A DNA stretch of 64,000 bases, from assembly GCA_036785705.1 (NCBI GenBank), contig JAWUZG010000084.1, forward strand, positions 6,259,001 through 6,323,000, given 5' to 3'. A program made the position numbers and the translations under genes. Under the pieces are notes generated by a model. That model worked only from the letters and a program-made list of their open reading frames with translations, did not search any database and was not told the origin of the DNA. Source of the DNA: Acanthornis magna. Taxonomy: Eukaryota; Chordata; Aves; Passeriformes; Acanthizidae. Position 1 is the first letter of the stretch. Each line of letters begins with the position of its first letter. Below, piece after piece: positions 40,201-49,325 of the stretch.

Positions 40201-43200
40201 GAACCAGGCTCATGGAGTGACTCCTAAGTATTCACTAAATCTGTGCTTAACTTCCTGTAAAGTTGTCTAGAGCAGCATCTTAGAAGTGTTTGGACAGGCA
40301 CTAAAACAAAGCTGTTAGATGCTATGAGGGTTTTGGTTTTTTACTCAGTTGGAAGCATAAATTTTGCATAGATTTTATAGGATGAAGCATTTGGCCTCTT
40401 ACCAAATGACAGCAAAAATTTACATAATCTGTACTTGAGCTAGAATATATTGTTACAGTTACCATGTGTTTGTCATACAAAGAATTTTTGTCGTCTTTGG
40501 GAAATATAAGCACTGTTGCATGATGCTATCTAACAGGGATGGGGGAGAAGGGGCTGCTCTTTTGTGGAAGGAATGGATGTTTTTGTTTCAGTAAATTATA
40601 ATTAATTGGTTTAGATGCAATTAATATATCATAGTGGGTACATACCAAGATAAGGGTTTCATGTATGACTTCATTATTTTCCAGTCATTGTGACACTGGC
40701 ACTTTCCCCAGTATCATTATGCATCTGCTTTAATCAAGAATAAAGGCCTATGATAAGAGCTGGCAATATAAACTCAGAACATTTCTGCTGTGTGATTTAC
40801 ACTGCTGGGTTTTCAGTATAGAGGGAAAAGAGCAGCGTCCCTGTACCACACCTCATCTCACACTAAGTACTTCCCTTACCAGACAGTACTAGAGGAATTT
40901 CTGTGGAAAACCCCAACCTAACAGCTTCTTATATTACTTTAGCTCCCAACTGTCCTTTTCCCCAAGGGGATGCTAACCTACATCTTTGCCACACAAATTA
41001 AGCCCCAGAATAGTTCTTCAGTCTGTCTTGTTTTTTGATAGAAAAATTAATTGTTGTTTCTCACAGAATATGCCTCGGAGGAGAGTCAGTGTTGCGGTTG
41101 TTCCTAAATTTAACTCTTTGAACGTTCCTGGTCAGTCACCAACCGCTTCTCCTATACCTTCAATGCCGTCCCTGGTAAGTAAACTCCATTTTTTAAAGCT
41201 ACAAGTTTTTGTCTAAACCCCTTTTGCATAGGGCTAAGCCATAGTTACTTGTTTTGACTCAATCCTATGAAGGGGATGGACAGACTTCATTCCTATTGGG
41301 CAAGGGACAAATGCCTTCACAATCTCTGTAAACGATCCCTTTGGAAACAGCTGAATAGGGCACAGTGGAGATTCAGAGGCATTAGACATTAATGAGGCAA
41401 TTTGCCTTTTAATCTGAAGTAACATGCAGGAAAAAAGTAGTGAATATAGCTGTCCACTGTAGGAGAGAAATTTTAACTAGAAACCACAGAACAGTTGGAC
41501 TGCTGCTCTTCATTGACAAAAGTCCACTGAACAGAACTACATGTAACTAATGTACAGAAATATATGTGGTACAAATTTAGGGGTTCTGTGATGATCTGGG
41601 ATCAGTGGAGCCGTCAGCCTCTGTATTGAATTTTGGTTTGTAAAACTTCAATAAATTACATGAGACTCTAATCCGAACATAATAAATTCATATGAATGCT
41701 TTGGAGAAAAACTGCAAGGCATGCTCACTGTTCACAGATGAGCTAAGATGTGACATAACCTTAGAGTTATGCAGTTTTCTTTTAAAATTGTAGGGTTATT
41801 TGAATGAGGATTTTGCTGAGAAGCTAAATCCATTTTACTTTTAAGAAAAGCATCTGATTGTGCAATTTTTTAATTATGTACTCGGAGTCAATTGCTTCAG
41901 GAACCAGGTGTGTTTGTTTGCCATGGTTTATTATGATTTTTTTTTGTTTAAAATTTCCCATTGAAAACTCAGCTAATAAAGTAATGTTCTTAGGTTAATA
42001 AGAGGGAGCAATTGAATAATTTTACGGTTCAGTAATCAATATACGAAGGAGAAAGACCTTTCTGGGGAAAAATAAAGAGCGTAGAAGGGAATGTCAGAGA
42101 AAATTCTTAGTGTGCAAGTCCATTGTTTACTGTGGATAATGGGAGCAATGTGGAAGCTCCATATTAAAGATACTTTGCTTGTGAGTGTGGGAAGGAAACC
42201 TGAGCAGCACATTGCCTTTGTCATTTTATTGAACATTCTTTTGAAATTAATTGTTGAATTTTAATCGTTATTTATTTAATCATGAATGTTTATTAATTAA
42301 TGAATGTAACATTTATTACTTTGTTTTACTTTCAGTCTGAATCACCCAGTAATGGAAGGAGCACCCTAACATCTACTCCTGCTCTGCCAGCACTTCTAGA
42401 AAAGTGAGTTTTGTTTAGCTCATCTCATTACCTGTTAAATCCTAATACTAAAGGATGATTTAAAAAACTATACTTTGAAATACTGTGATATTACTGCTAT
42501 TTGTTAGAATGCTTGAAACATGCAAATAAAAACTTTAGACTGTGTAGGTCACTACAGAATATTGAATGTCATGTATTTTAGATTGGTGCTGAGGCAGGAC
42601 AAAATTTGTCTTATGTCTTTGTTTTACCTCTATGCTTTACTAAGAATGTAAGTGTGCAAGAACTTGGAAAACAAAAATGGTGAACTACAACACTAGTTGC
42701 TACTATTCAAAAGAACTGTGCAAGATCTAGACCATCTTTGGAAACTGGACAGAAATTCTGTGAGAAAAAACAGCAGTCAAAAAAACCTTATCAATATTTC
42801 ACACCTAAGAAAACAAATCATATTACCAAGGAACAGAGTTAGAACTTGAAATTCAAGTTTGAGCATGAGTGTGTGTGCAGGGGCCAGCTGATCTGGTAGT
42901 GCAGAATTACACAGTCCAGTTGTGTGTTTGAGCACTTCAAGCTTACACTCATGGTTTGTTTCAAGTCCAGGTGAAAATAATGTCTATGTGAATATGATTT
43001 CTTGAGAGAAAATCCATTGCTCACAGATGGTGTCAATCAGGTTGAATTATTCAGCCATCAATTTTAGTGCCAGAAAAATAAGGTCTGCAAAAAGGGTGAG
43101 ATTCTAGACGTTGAAATGGGATCCACTGTTGAGCTTATTAAACCTTGACTTTGATAGATTTGCTAAGTTATGTCTCAATCACTTAAACTCTCTGTCCCAG

Positions 43201-46200
43201 ATCAAATAAATGACAGGAGAGCACTGCAGGAGGAGAGCAATATAAAACACCTTATCTTGAGGCTAAATGCTCAAAGCTTTTACTTGAGAAAAGTTCTAGT
43301 AAGAAAAGTGAGGTATGTGTTTGTATTTTTTTTAACCTTGCATCAGTTCAGCATGTAAAGTCAACAGAGGAGAATACTTAAAAGGGAAATAAAAACAATG
43401 TTCTGTTGAATTAGTATTTGGTGTTATTTCTATTATGTTCCTCTTATGTAGCAGATTACAATTTCCAAGATGATTTTTAGAAAGCTGAGAGAAATGTTTT
43501 CATGAATAGCAAATAAATGTCATGGATGAGCCAGGAAACAGGGGTTTTTTTCTTTTTTAAAGAAGAATAAAAATGCTAGTTTTCTTACCATAGAAACATA
43601 ATAATTACCATTCTTAAATCACAACATGTTGCGGAGGCTCGGATCATCACACGCAGACCAATGTGGCCAGGTGAAAGCCGTTTATTACAGATCAGAAGGC
43701 TACTTATATACATTTTCTACTTCTTTACATGCAAGCAGTACATTGGTTACTAGCTACTTGTTTACACATCTAAACGAATCACTTAGAGCGATGGTGAGCT
43801 GTCATACAAACGCTGTTGCTGCTGCTCTGCCTCGCTAAGGCTCCACAACCTGCTGTTCATACACTCCGTTGTTTACATTCTTGGGAATTGTCCACACCTG
43901 GCAGCCACCTCTACAGCTGCACTTCAAGGACATATTTACCTTCTTGCTTATCCCGCTCAGCCAAGCCAAGGCTGGACTGTGCATGTCTCAGTGCCCTGAC
44001 TATTAAGAATCCACCAACAACAACATCCTGAAATTAATATTTTTCTTGGTGTTTAATTTTTTTCTTTGGAAAGACATTTCATTTTTCCAATGTACATTAA
44101 AAAAGACAAATCACGAGCCACAAAATTGCAATACACTCCAAATACAATGCCTTTCAGTGATGTTATTTTCTATTTGTCTGCTTCTTTTGTCTTGGCAGTG
44201 GAAAGTCAAATGGAGAGCCTGAGTGTGAAACCTCTACTTCTGTGCTGACGCAGAGTGGGTTGGAAGAGATCAGTCCTGAAACTAAAGCCAAGATAGAAGA
44301 GGAAGCATATAACAAGGGGTGGGAATATTTGATGTGAACTAAATCTGTAAATATGTGCTACCAGATTAGGAACATATGTTTTTAAAACTTAATTTTAATT
44401 GCAGAAGTCACATGGTTGGTGTCACAAAGTACTTTACACAGCATGATTTGGGGCAATTAACAACTTTGGGATCTGTTTCTGAATGTCAAGCAAAGAATTT
44501 TGTATTATGTGAAGAGTGAGACACAAATTTTGATCCCATCCTGCAGAATCCAACATGCCATCTATCTTTAGAATTGATTTGCATTTATTCTCCAGAAAAA
44601 AAAAAGTGTATAGAGGATGTTCAAAATTATTGAAAAATAATAGAAAAATGAAATATTTACTGGCTCCTTTACAATTGACTAAAGTTGTTTTCTGCTGAGG
44701 ACTACATATTTTTCTTGTTCATGATGGTAAATTTAATCAGCTCTAATGTAACCCTCTGTTAAGAAAGGGTGGCTGTCTGTGTGCCTTACTCAGGGTCTTC
44801 AGCTAATTTTTACTCTTGTTCAAGTGCTGCAACACCACTACTTGTGTTTTATTATATGTAACAAAACATAAAGCTAATTTTTCATTAAGCAAGGCTTATG
44901 CAACATGCTAGACTAAGAAACAAATGTTTCATATGTTAAAGCTATCAGGAAGGCTTGAAGAAAACCAAAGAACTTCAGGAACTGAAGGAAGAAGATGAAG
45001 AGACACCCAAAGAAAGTCATGATGAACATGAAGAAAGTGAAAATGAAGACGAGATAAAAAACCTGAAAAGCAGGTGAGACAGTGGTGTAATATGTTCATA
45101 CAAGAAGGGCCACCCTTCCTATTTGTAGTACCCAAACAAATGTTTTATACTCTCATCTTGGCATGTTTTTCTCCAGTCTAGGGAAGCATATTTGGAATAA
45201 CAATATTTTCACAGAAAGGCATATTCTGTGACAATGTAGTTGCAAAACACAAAACTTTTGATTTTGATATTTCAGCTAAAGTTGTATTTGACATCAAGAT
45301 GCTTCATCTTATGGGGTTTGGTTCTGATTTGAGGTAAAAAAATGTTCCATAAAAGTTCTTTAGATGCCCAAATTGTATCTCTCTGCACTGTCTCATAAAG
45401 GTTGTAATTCAGGAATGTGAATTTGTGCCACGTGTCATTCTTGTCACTAGAGTATGACACGGTCACTGCATCCTTCTGTACCAAGAGCTCTCTGACTGTA
45501 CATTACAGAGGAATTGAATGCTGGCCAAAGCAAATAACATGTCCAATCCCAAATTAAGGCAGGGATCCTTACTTGATCCAGAATAATTCATTCCATAACC
45601 ATTATGGCTGTAAACATCTGTTGATTTGAGATTTCAGCCACATTCAGAGAGCAGCCATCTCATTAGTCATGACAGTCTTAGAAAGAAATGTTTACCACAT
45701 AATTCTAATGTTTAATTTAGTAGATCAAGGTATGAACAGTGCAGAATTTTGCATGATATCAAGCTCTGAGATTTGCCAGCTGACAAGTGGGAGAAATAGA
45801 AGTCAAATGTACAGTCTCCAGCTGTCTCACAAATATTACTCATGTAGAATTGTTTGAGTTGGAATATCTGAGTAAGATACTTTACAGTCTTATTCTTCTT
45901 TGACAAGGTGTTCATATTGGGAAAAGAGATGGTGCACCACCTATGACACCTTTCAAATTGAAAAGCTTAAGATAATAAATTTGCATATGATTAATATATA
46001 ACAGATTTCTTTTCATTTTACAGCAGAGTTGAAGTCATCGTTAATTATTTATATATCCTGTACCCCAAACTGTGTAAACACTGGAATGTGGTGTGGCTTG
46101 TAGTGGCTGCAATAGTCATTTTTTCTGTGGTGTTGGGAATCTACCATTCCTACAACTCCTGTGATGAAAAGTCAGAGGCACCTGAAGGGAAGGCCAGCTG

Positions 46201-46264
46201 TTCTGCTGCCCATCAGTATTCCTGGTGGAACTCAGGAATCCGACAGGAGCAACGCACGGAATGA
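19154..46264 (+). CDS. IRAG1: IRAG1 (MRVI1): IP3 receptor-associated cGMP kinase substrate, 20 coding exons, 846 aa
   Basis: IRAG1 sits in the endoplasmic reticulum membrane, binds the inositol trisphosphate receptor and cGMP-dependent kinase I beta, and after phosphorylation reduces calcium release in smooth muscle and platelets (known for the family). Joining the exons listed separately gives 2,541 nt with every phase consistent; human IRAG1 is about 885 residues. Visible parts: a conserved kinase-docking region with basic cluster near residues 104-132; a poorly conserved middle (exon 8); the conserved MRVI1 domain from about 380, with heptad-like segments at 470-600; two kinase sites, S619 and S632 (RRRVS), matching the two human sites S664 and S677; an acidic stretch at 735-760; and a tail-anchor membrane helix at about 788-807. 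The start ATG has A at -3 (CCCACCATGC) and the first residues, MPTLPED, match the short mammalian form. Introns range from about 420 to 4,500 bases. Confidence 0.95.
19223..23745 (+). other. IRAG1: IRAG1 intron 1
   Basis: 4.5 kb. It holds a GC-richer patch at 21,060-21,620 with a 117-codon open frame that I do not recognise, a T run at about 21,680-21,710, another at 19,931-19,947, and a CR1 fragment at 22,437-22,567. Nothing else is assignable. Confidence 0.8.
22437..22567 (-). repeat. CR1 LINE fragment, reverse orientation
   Basis: The reverse complement of the CR1 3' region is clear: GTGGTTTAGGATGGAAGAGA, CTTAAAGGTTATCCAGTTCC, GACAGGGATACCTTCCACTA and CCAGCCTGGCCTTGAACACT. About 130 bases in IRAG1 intron 1. 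Confidence 0.95.
23746..23846 (+). CDS. IRAG1: IRAG1 coding exon 2
   Basis: Acceptor CATTCAG, donor AACAG|GTACTA, phase 2 at the end. It encodes [15 protein letters not shown] and EIDKNLVNR, matching human PTIVLTGDATSP and ETDKNLANR. Confidence 0.93.
24964..25034 (+). CDS. IRAG1: IRAG1 coding exon 3
   Basis: Acceptor TTCTCTCTAG, donor GTTG|GTAAGA. It encodes [12 protein letters not shown] and STSSLTSV, matching human HSPHKRLSHRH and STASLTSV. Confidence 0.93.
25126..25161. repeat. Inverted repeat with 12-bp perfect arms in IRAG1 intron 3
   Basis: TTCCCTGTGCAT at 25,126-25,137 pairs with ATGCACAGGGAA at 25,150-25,161 around a 12-base loop, 91 bases after the exon 3 donor. It would form a stable hairpin in the transcript. 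Confidence 0.85.
26397..26570 (+). CDS. IRAG1: IRAG1 coding exon 4, kinase-docking region
   Basis: 58 codons. It begins [16 protein letters not shown] and runs through [18 protein letters not shown] to [13 protein letters not shown], residues about 81-138. This is the most conserved part of the N-terminal half; the basic cluster R124, R125, R127, K128, R130 lies in the part that in mammals docks on the leucine zipper of PKG I beta. Acceptor CTACACAG, donor ACAG|GTAGGG. Confidence 0.95.
27537..27614 (+). CDS. IRAG1: IRAG1 coding exon 5, with NAGNAG acceptor
   Basis: It encodes [16 protein letters not shown] and [10 protein letters not shown], matching human AVSPNLSPSASP and NSLTVPTPP. The acceptor is AAGCAG; using the first AG (start 27,537) includes the alanine present in mammals, using the second (start 27,540) drops it. 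Both keep the frame. Donor CAC|GTAAAA. Confidence 0.9.
27624..27684 (-). repeat. CR1 LINE remnant next to a splice donor
   Basis: CATAGAATCATTAAGGGTAG followed by AAAAGACCTCCAAGATCATC and AAATCCAACC is the reverse complement of a CR1 3' tail. It starts 9 bases after the exon 5/intron 5 boundary. About 60 bases long. Confidence 0.85.
28089..28138 (+). CDS. IRAG1: IRAG1 coding exon 6
   Basis: Acceptor TATCTTTCAG, donor GGGCAG|GTAAGA; phase fits exons 5 and 7. It encodes [16 protein letters not shown]. This part is not conserved at sequence level with mammals, so it rests on splice sites and phase. Confidence 0.85.
28557..28598 (+). CDS. IRAG1: IRAG1 coding exon 7
   Basis: 14 codons, [14 protein letters not shown], between acceptor TTTTTTGCTAG and donor GCAGAG|GTAAGT. 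A micro-exon of symmetric phase 0-0, so it could be skipped without changing frame. Supported by splice sites and phase, not by clear homology. Confidence 0.8.
29172..29762 (+). CDS. IRAG1: IRAG1 coding exon 8, long central exon
   Basis: 197 codons, phase 0-0, residues about 196-392. It opens [16 protein letters not shown] (human KGLADRKQNDQRK), has QKENFDP, then a variable stretch rich in Lys, Pro and Ser, a conserved [11 protein letters not shown] (human PPLLRGLSWDS), and ends with the highly conserved [17 protein letters not shown] at the start of the MRVI1 domain. Acceptor GCTTTCAG, donor GAGAG|GTAAGT. Confidence 0.96.
29763..31587 (+). other. IRAG1: IRAG1 intron 8
   Basis: 1.8 kb; a CR1 copy lies at 30,632-30,843. 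Otherwise nothing assignable. Confidence 0.85.
30632..30843 (+). repeat. CR1 LINE, 3' fragment
   Basis: Ordered CR1 phrases: GAAGAAATTCTTTCCTGTAA, GAGGCACTGGCATAGGGTGC, CCCAGAGAAGCTGTGG, GTTCAAGGCCAGGTTGGATG, and a terminal TTTAAGGTCCCTTTCAACCC. Same direction as IRAG1. Confidence 0.95.
31588..31666 (+). CDS. IRAG1: IRAG1 coding exon 9
   Basis: It encodes [20 protein letters not shown] followed by AAEQEK, nearly identical to mammals. Acceptor TTCTTCACAG; donor AAAAAG|GTGCAG is somewhat weak. Confidence 0.96.
31667..34034 (+). other. IRAG1: IRAG1 intron 9
   Basis: 2.4 kb, AT-rich. Short imperfect repeats of AAGGAAAAGGC occur at about 32,249-32,291. No gene or transposon recognised. Confidence 0.8.
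34035..34155 (+). CDS. IRAG1: IRAG1 coding exon 10
   Basis: It encodes a Pro/Glu-rich start (PSPTEEEE) and then [20 protein letters not shown] followed by SLPG, matching human [18 protein letters not shown]. Acceptor GTCTTTAG, donor GGAAG|GTAAAA. Confidence 0.96.
35011..35041 (+). CDS. IRAG1: IRAG1 coding exon 11, micro-exon
   Basis: 31 bases encoding [10 protein letters not shown] (human [10 protein letters not shown]). Acceptor TTATTTCTAG, donor TTGAG|GTAAGT. Confidence 0.95.
36101..36241 (+). CDS. IRAG1: IRAG1 coding exon 12, start of helical region
   Basis: 47 codons, phase 0-0: [20 protein letters not shown] and then [20 protein letters not shown]. Nearly identical to mammals and predicted helical with heptad-like spacing. 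Acceptor AATCCCAACAG, donor TTACG|GTAAGA. Confidence 0.97.
36242..37976 (+). other. IRAG1: IRAG1 intron 12
   Basis: 1.7 kb. AT-rich except for the last 200 bases (37,780-37,925), which are clearly GC-richer and contain several CpG. Several small open frames here carry no coding signal. Confidence 0.8.
37977..38108 (+). CDS. IRAG1: IRAG1 coding exon 13, GC-rich
   Basis: 44 codons, phase 0-0, encoding [20 protein letters not shown], then [20 protein letters not shown] and AVRQ; almost unchanged from mammals. Much richer in G+C and CpG than its neighbours. Acceptor TTTTGCTTCAG, donor CGCCAG|GTGAGG. Confidence 0.97.
38856..38997 (+). CDS. IRAG1: IRAG1 coding exon 14
   Basis: It encodes [40 protein letters not shown] and SRSYGGS, nearly identical to mammals and helical for most of its length. 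Acceptor TTCTTCCACAG, donor TCTG|GTAAAG. Confidence 0.97.
39477..39526 (+). CDS. IRAG1: IRAG1 coding exon 15, first kinase site
   Basis: It encodes [18 protein letters not shown]619 in SRSMS matches human S664, one of two serines phosphorylated by cGMP kinase. Acceptor TTTCTGTGCAG; donor GTATTT is weaker than most here. Confidence 0.95.
39527..41066 (+). other. IRAG1: IRAG1 intron 15
   Basis: 1.5 kb, AT-rich, with a short run of A and C at about 40,080-40,096. No gene or transposon recognised. Confidence 0.8.
41067..41174 (+). CDS. IRAG1: IRAG1 coding exon 16, second kinase site
   Basis: 36 codons, phase 0-0: [20 protein letters not shown] and then [17 protein letters not shown]632 in RRRVS matches human S677, a consensus cGMP kinase site. 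Symmetric phase means skipping would remove this site without a frameshift. Acceptor TTTCTCACAG, donor CCTG|GTAAGT. Confidence 0.97.
42336..42403 (+). CDS. IRAG1: IRAG1 coding exon 17
   Basis: It encodes [20 protein letters not shown] and LE, matching human [20 protein letters not shown]. Acceptor TTTACTTTCAG, donor GAAAA|GTGAGT, phase 2. Confidence 0.95.
42404..44198 (+). other. IRAG1: IRAG1 intron 17
   Basis: 1.8 kb. A solo LTR occupies 43,627-44,019 in reverse orientation. The rest is AT-rich without recognisable features. Confidence 0.85.
43627..44019 (-). mobile_element. Solo LTR of an endogenous retrovirus, class II-like
   Basis: The element starts TGTTG and ends CAACA, a perfect 5-bp inverted terminus, and is flanked by the 6-bp direct repeat ACAACA at 43,621-43,626 and 44,020-44,025. 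Read on the minus strand it has a TATATAAG box near 43,708 and AATAAA at about 43,691-43,680, then a short R-U5 of roughly 55 bases, in the arrangement known from alpha- and betaretroviral LTRs. A 6-bp target duplication also fits class II. No internal retroviral sequence or second LTR is present, so it is the product of LTR-LTR recombination. It lies antisense to IRAG1. Confidence 0.88.
44199..44318 (+). CDS. IRAG1: IRAG1 coding exon 18, with unusual donor
   Basis: It encodes [12 protein letters not shown] and then [19 protein letters not shown], matching human GKTNGDPDCEAS and ETKARMEEEAYSKG. Acceptor TTGTCTTGGCAG is good; the donor needed for the phase is GG|GTGGGA, which is poor. Confidence 0.93.
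44942..45073 (+). CDS. IRAG1: IRAG1 coding exon 19, acidic segment
   Basis: It encodes [20 protein letters not shown], then a Glu-rich run ([12 protein letters not shown]) and IKNLKS. Human has [19 protein letters not shown]. The acceptor CATATGTTAAAG lacks a good pyrimidine tract. Donor AGCAG|GTGAGA. Confidence 0.95.
46024..46264 (+). CDS. IRAG1: IRAG1 coding exon 20, membrane anchor and stop
   Basis: 81 codons with TGA at 46,262-46,264. It encodes [13 protein letters not shown], the membrane helix [20 protein letters not shown] (about 788-807) and a short lumenal tail with NSGIRQEQ, matching human SSGLQHEQ. The acceptor is CAGCAG, a NAGNAG; use of the second AG (start 46,027) removes one serine. 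Confidence 0.96.
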
Positions 46265-46486
46265 TAGAGGAACAACCACGCCTTTATGGTCCCTGAGCAA
46301 GTTTTTGTATTAGAGCACCATTGTTAAAGGTAGCGCTTAGTCATCCGCATGGCTGTTACACGTGATCCTTTAGGCAAGTGAGTTACTCCACACCACCAGG
46401 TTTGGAATACATGGTGAGCATACCTTGCCAAGATGCCAATCTGATAAATAATCCTGTCTGTCCTCTTATTGTGAATGACTCATATA

Positions 46487-46492
46487 AATAAA
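46487..46492 (+). terminator. IRAG1: Polyadenylation signal AATAAA, proximal, IRAG1
   Basis: AATAAA in CATATAAATAAAGTAGT, 223 bases after the stop codon. Confidence 0.6.
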
Positions 46493-49301
46493 GTAGTATT
46501 GAATCATGATAAGGTTGTGGCAGTAATCAGCAACCAGCAGAACATTTAGAAGAATGATTTGCACAGGACATTGACATTTTGAAGACCGTCATAAAACCTG
46601 CATTTGCAGTTAGTGCTTTTCTTTGCATTTCCTGAATTTATTGTTGATTGTTGAAGTACTAATTGCATTAAGTCCTTTGGGTTTTAAGAGTCTAATTAAT
46701 TTCCTTATTCATGACTATAGGGTAGAAATAGAAATTCTTCCATGGAAGAATATAATTATATACTAAGTCCAAATGCCTTGCTGCTAAAGTAATTTTATAA
46801 GAGGAATTATCTGTATGATTATTTAAATTGAATGTTAAGTACATGCATATATGTGTTTTATGATATATTTTAAGAATGGGACCGCCACTTTTTTTTAAAT
46901 GGGGTACTCAACAGAACGTAAAATGGGGTCTAGGTGGCACAGTTGATACCATCCAGTAAGTCCAGGAACCTCTGATATATAAAAATTTGCCAAAATTTAC
47001 ATATGCCACTCAGAGTCAGTGGTGGTAATACAGCAGTCTTGGACATGGGAAGCAATCTTCAATTTTTAATTTAAAAAAAAAAAAAAAGAGAAAAAAAGAA
47101 ACCAAAAAACCAAAAGCTCTTCAAACCTATGTGTAGACATAATCTCACCAAGTGGACTCTGCCCTACTGCTAGCTGTGGAAACAGGTGTTCTTTGAGATC
47201 TGCAGCACAAACACCGTTCTGAGAACAGCCAGAACCCAATCAGTGCCTACATGAACCAGACCACAGAAGCAGTGAGGGCTTAGGAGAGCTCACTGTGTGT
47301 TTTTAGTAGCTCATTTTCAGAATCTGATGCCGAGACTAAAACTGATCTGATACGCTTCCAAAGCCAAACTACCACAGGATAGATGAATCTTTTGGCCATA
47401 TTTTTTGCCAGTTCTGCCTATTTGGGAGTTGTGAGTTCTTACACAGGAATGTGAAAGCCTGAAATTTTTAGACAAGCACTTTGAAAGTGGTGAAGCCATT
47501 ACCTGTACAAAACCCAGCACATAAGGCTGAGACCAAAATGTGTGTCACTGGAGGTGTGCCATCCATACCTGCTGAGCATCACTTCTGAGTGAATGTGAAC
47601 CATGTTTGTCTTTCCATAGCTACAGCCACAACAGCAAACCCAGTGTGACACTTGATTGCACTCCTGTCTTGCATTCTCCTGGCCTTTTCTGATTGAGAAA
47701 CAGGTCTGTTTTCCAACTGAAGGATAAAAGTGTTATGAAGTACTGTAATTTCAGTTCTGATGCAGTTAATATTGTCCTGTTTTCTGTTGGTGGAAACACT
47801 GAACCTCAAGCTATCAAAGAAAACAGGTTTATAACTCAGTCAGAAATTTAATTCAAATACCTGGCACTAGTAACAAGTATCCTGCTGGTAAATTTTTGTT
47901 TACCACATGTTTCTTAGGAGACATTTATATGGAGAAAGAAAACAAAGTTAAAAAAGAGGAAAAAAAAGCAGTCCACTATCACCTTTTGGGGGGCAATGTT
48001 GGGAAGGGAGTCTATAAGCAATTAGGAGGGATTTTTTTATTTTGAAATATATATTATTGAGGAATAGTGTGCTTAAGGAAGTTCAAAAAGGATAACGGGA
48101 AAGTGTCATTTGGCCTAAAATTGCAATTGATAAAGAATAAGACAGAAGAAGGTTTCTTGCAAATTACTTGGAATCTGTCTGGTTCAGTTAGAATTTCTGA
48201 CTGTGAAGAACTACTGTGATATTTCATGTACTTTCAGTATTTGAAGAAACTTGTCAGTTGCTTCTTGAATGCTTCTTTTCTAAAATCAGCTTCTTTAACT
48301 TAATATTCTTTACAAATAACACTGATAACTTAATAAGAGAACAAAGACTGAAGGTAAATAATCCTAAATATTGTTCTCTATGCCAAAAATTATGGCACAT
48401 ATTTATGTGATTGTGGAAAAGTTGGGCTACACTGAAGAAAAATAATGAACAGTGCCTGTAATTGAATTCATTTGCTTTTATTTACATCTGCACTGTTGTC
48501 AGTCCAACAAATTATTTTAAGTAAACATAGAAAGTTATTGATATCAACAGGACTCTAATTGCTTCATGTTAAGCATGTGAAGAGGTCTTTTTTCGTCAGT
48601 GGATGAATGAGGTCTCCATCCTCTCTTGTAATTCAGCACACTGGCTTTTTGTGGAATTAGTGCACAAGGGACAATTCCCATAAGTAGTTGCACTAATTTG
48701 AACTGAACTACTTGCGTGTCTGAGGTAAGTATAATTTAGCCACAAATGAACTGAAAGAGGCAAGAGATTTTAATGGGGGTGCAAAAATGAAGATAAAGTT
48801 TATTTTAAAAAAAGGTTCTTTTTATAACTACTTTGAGCAAACTGTCCACTAAAAATAACAAACCACAATGACTAACAGCACACAAAATAGCTATGCTTGT
48901 ATTTTTCATTTATTTAATTAAAACACCTTTTTTTAATAGGAAACTAGATTAAGCTCAAAAACTGTTCTAAATATAATTTTATCTGTTGGATATTAGTTTG
49001 CTTTATCTGGAAAAAGAAAGCCAAACAACCTCTTCTGTGTTCAACGATCACATCAGATAACAAGAAACCAACCTATTATTTATGCTATTAACGCTGAAAT
49101 AGTTTTCCTGAGGTGCAATATTTATTTTTCTGCTTTAACAAGACACGTTTATTGTTTCTCCTGCACAACACAAATGTTTCTAGCAAAAGGAATTTCAAAA
49201 GGGCACTATTTTTGTGTATCATATTTAAATTTGTAATATTGTAAGATTTTGCACAAGTGTGCTGGTATTGTACTGTATAGTATCACATACTTGAGTTTTG
49301 A

Positions 49302-49307
49302 AATAAA
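49302..49307 (+). terminator. IRAG1: Polyadenylation signal AATAAA, distal, IRAG1
   Basis: AATAAA in TTTTGAAATAAAATTATGG, followed 20-30 bases later by the GT/T-rich AGTGTTTTTG, the usual arrangement of a cleavage site. Confidence 0.7.
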
Positions 49308-49325
49308 ATTATGGTTTCAAAGTCC

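Larger units (their letters stand above)
46265..49325 (+). other. IRAG1: IRAG1 3' UTR (probable extent)
   Basis: No coding signal. A first polyadenylation signal lies 220 bases after the stop and a second at 49,302-49,307, giving UTRs of about 0.25 or 3.05 kb. A purine-rich A tract is at 47,072-47,098. That the whole stretch is transcribed is inferred from the late AATAAA and from the long 3' UTR of mammalian IRAG1. Confidence 0.65.
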
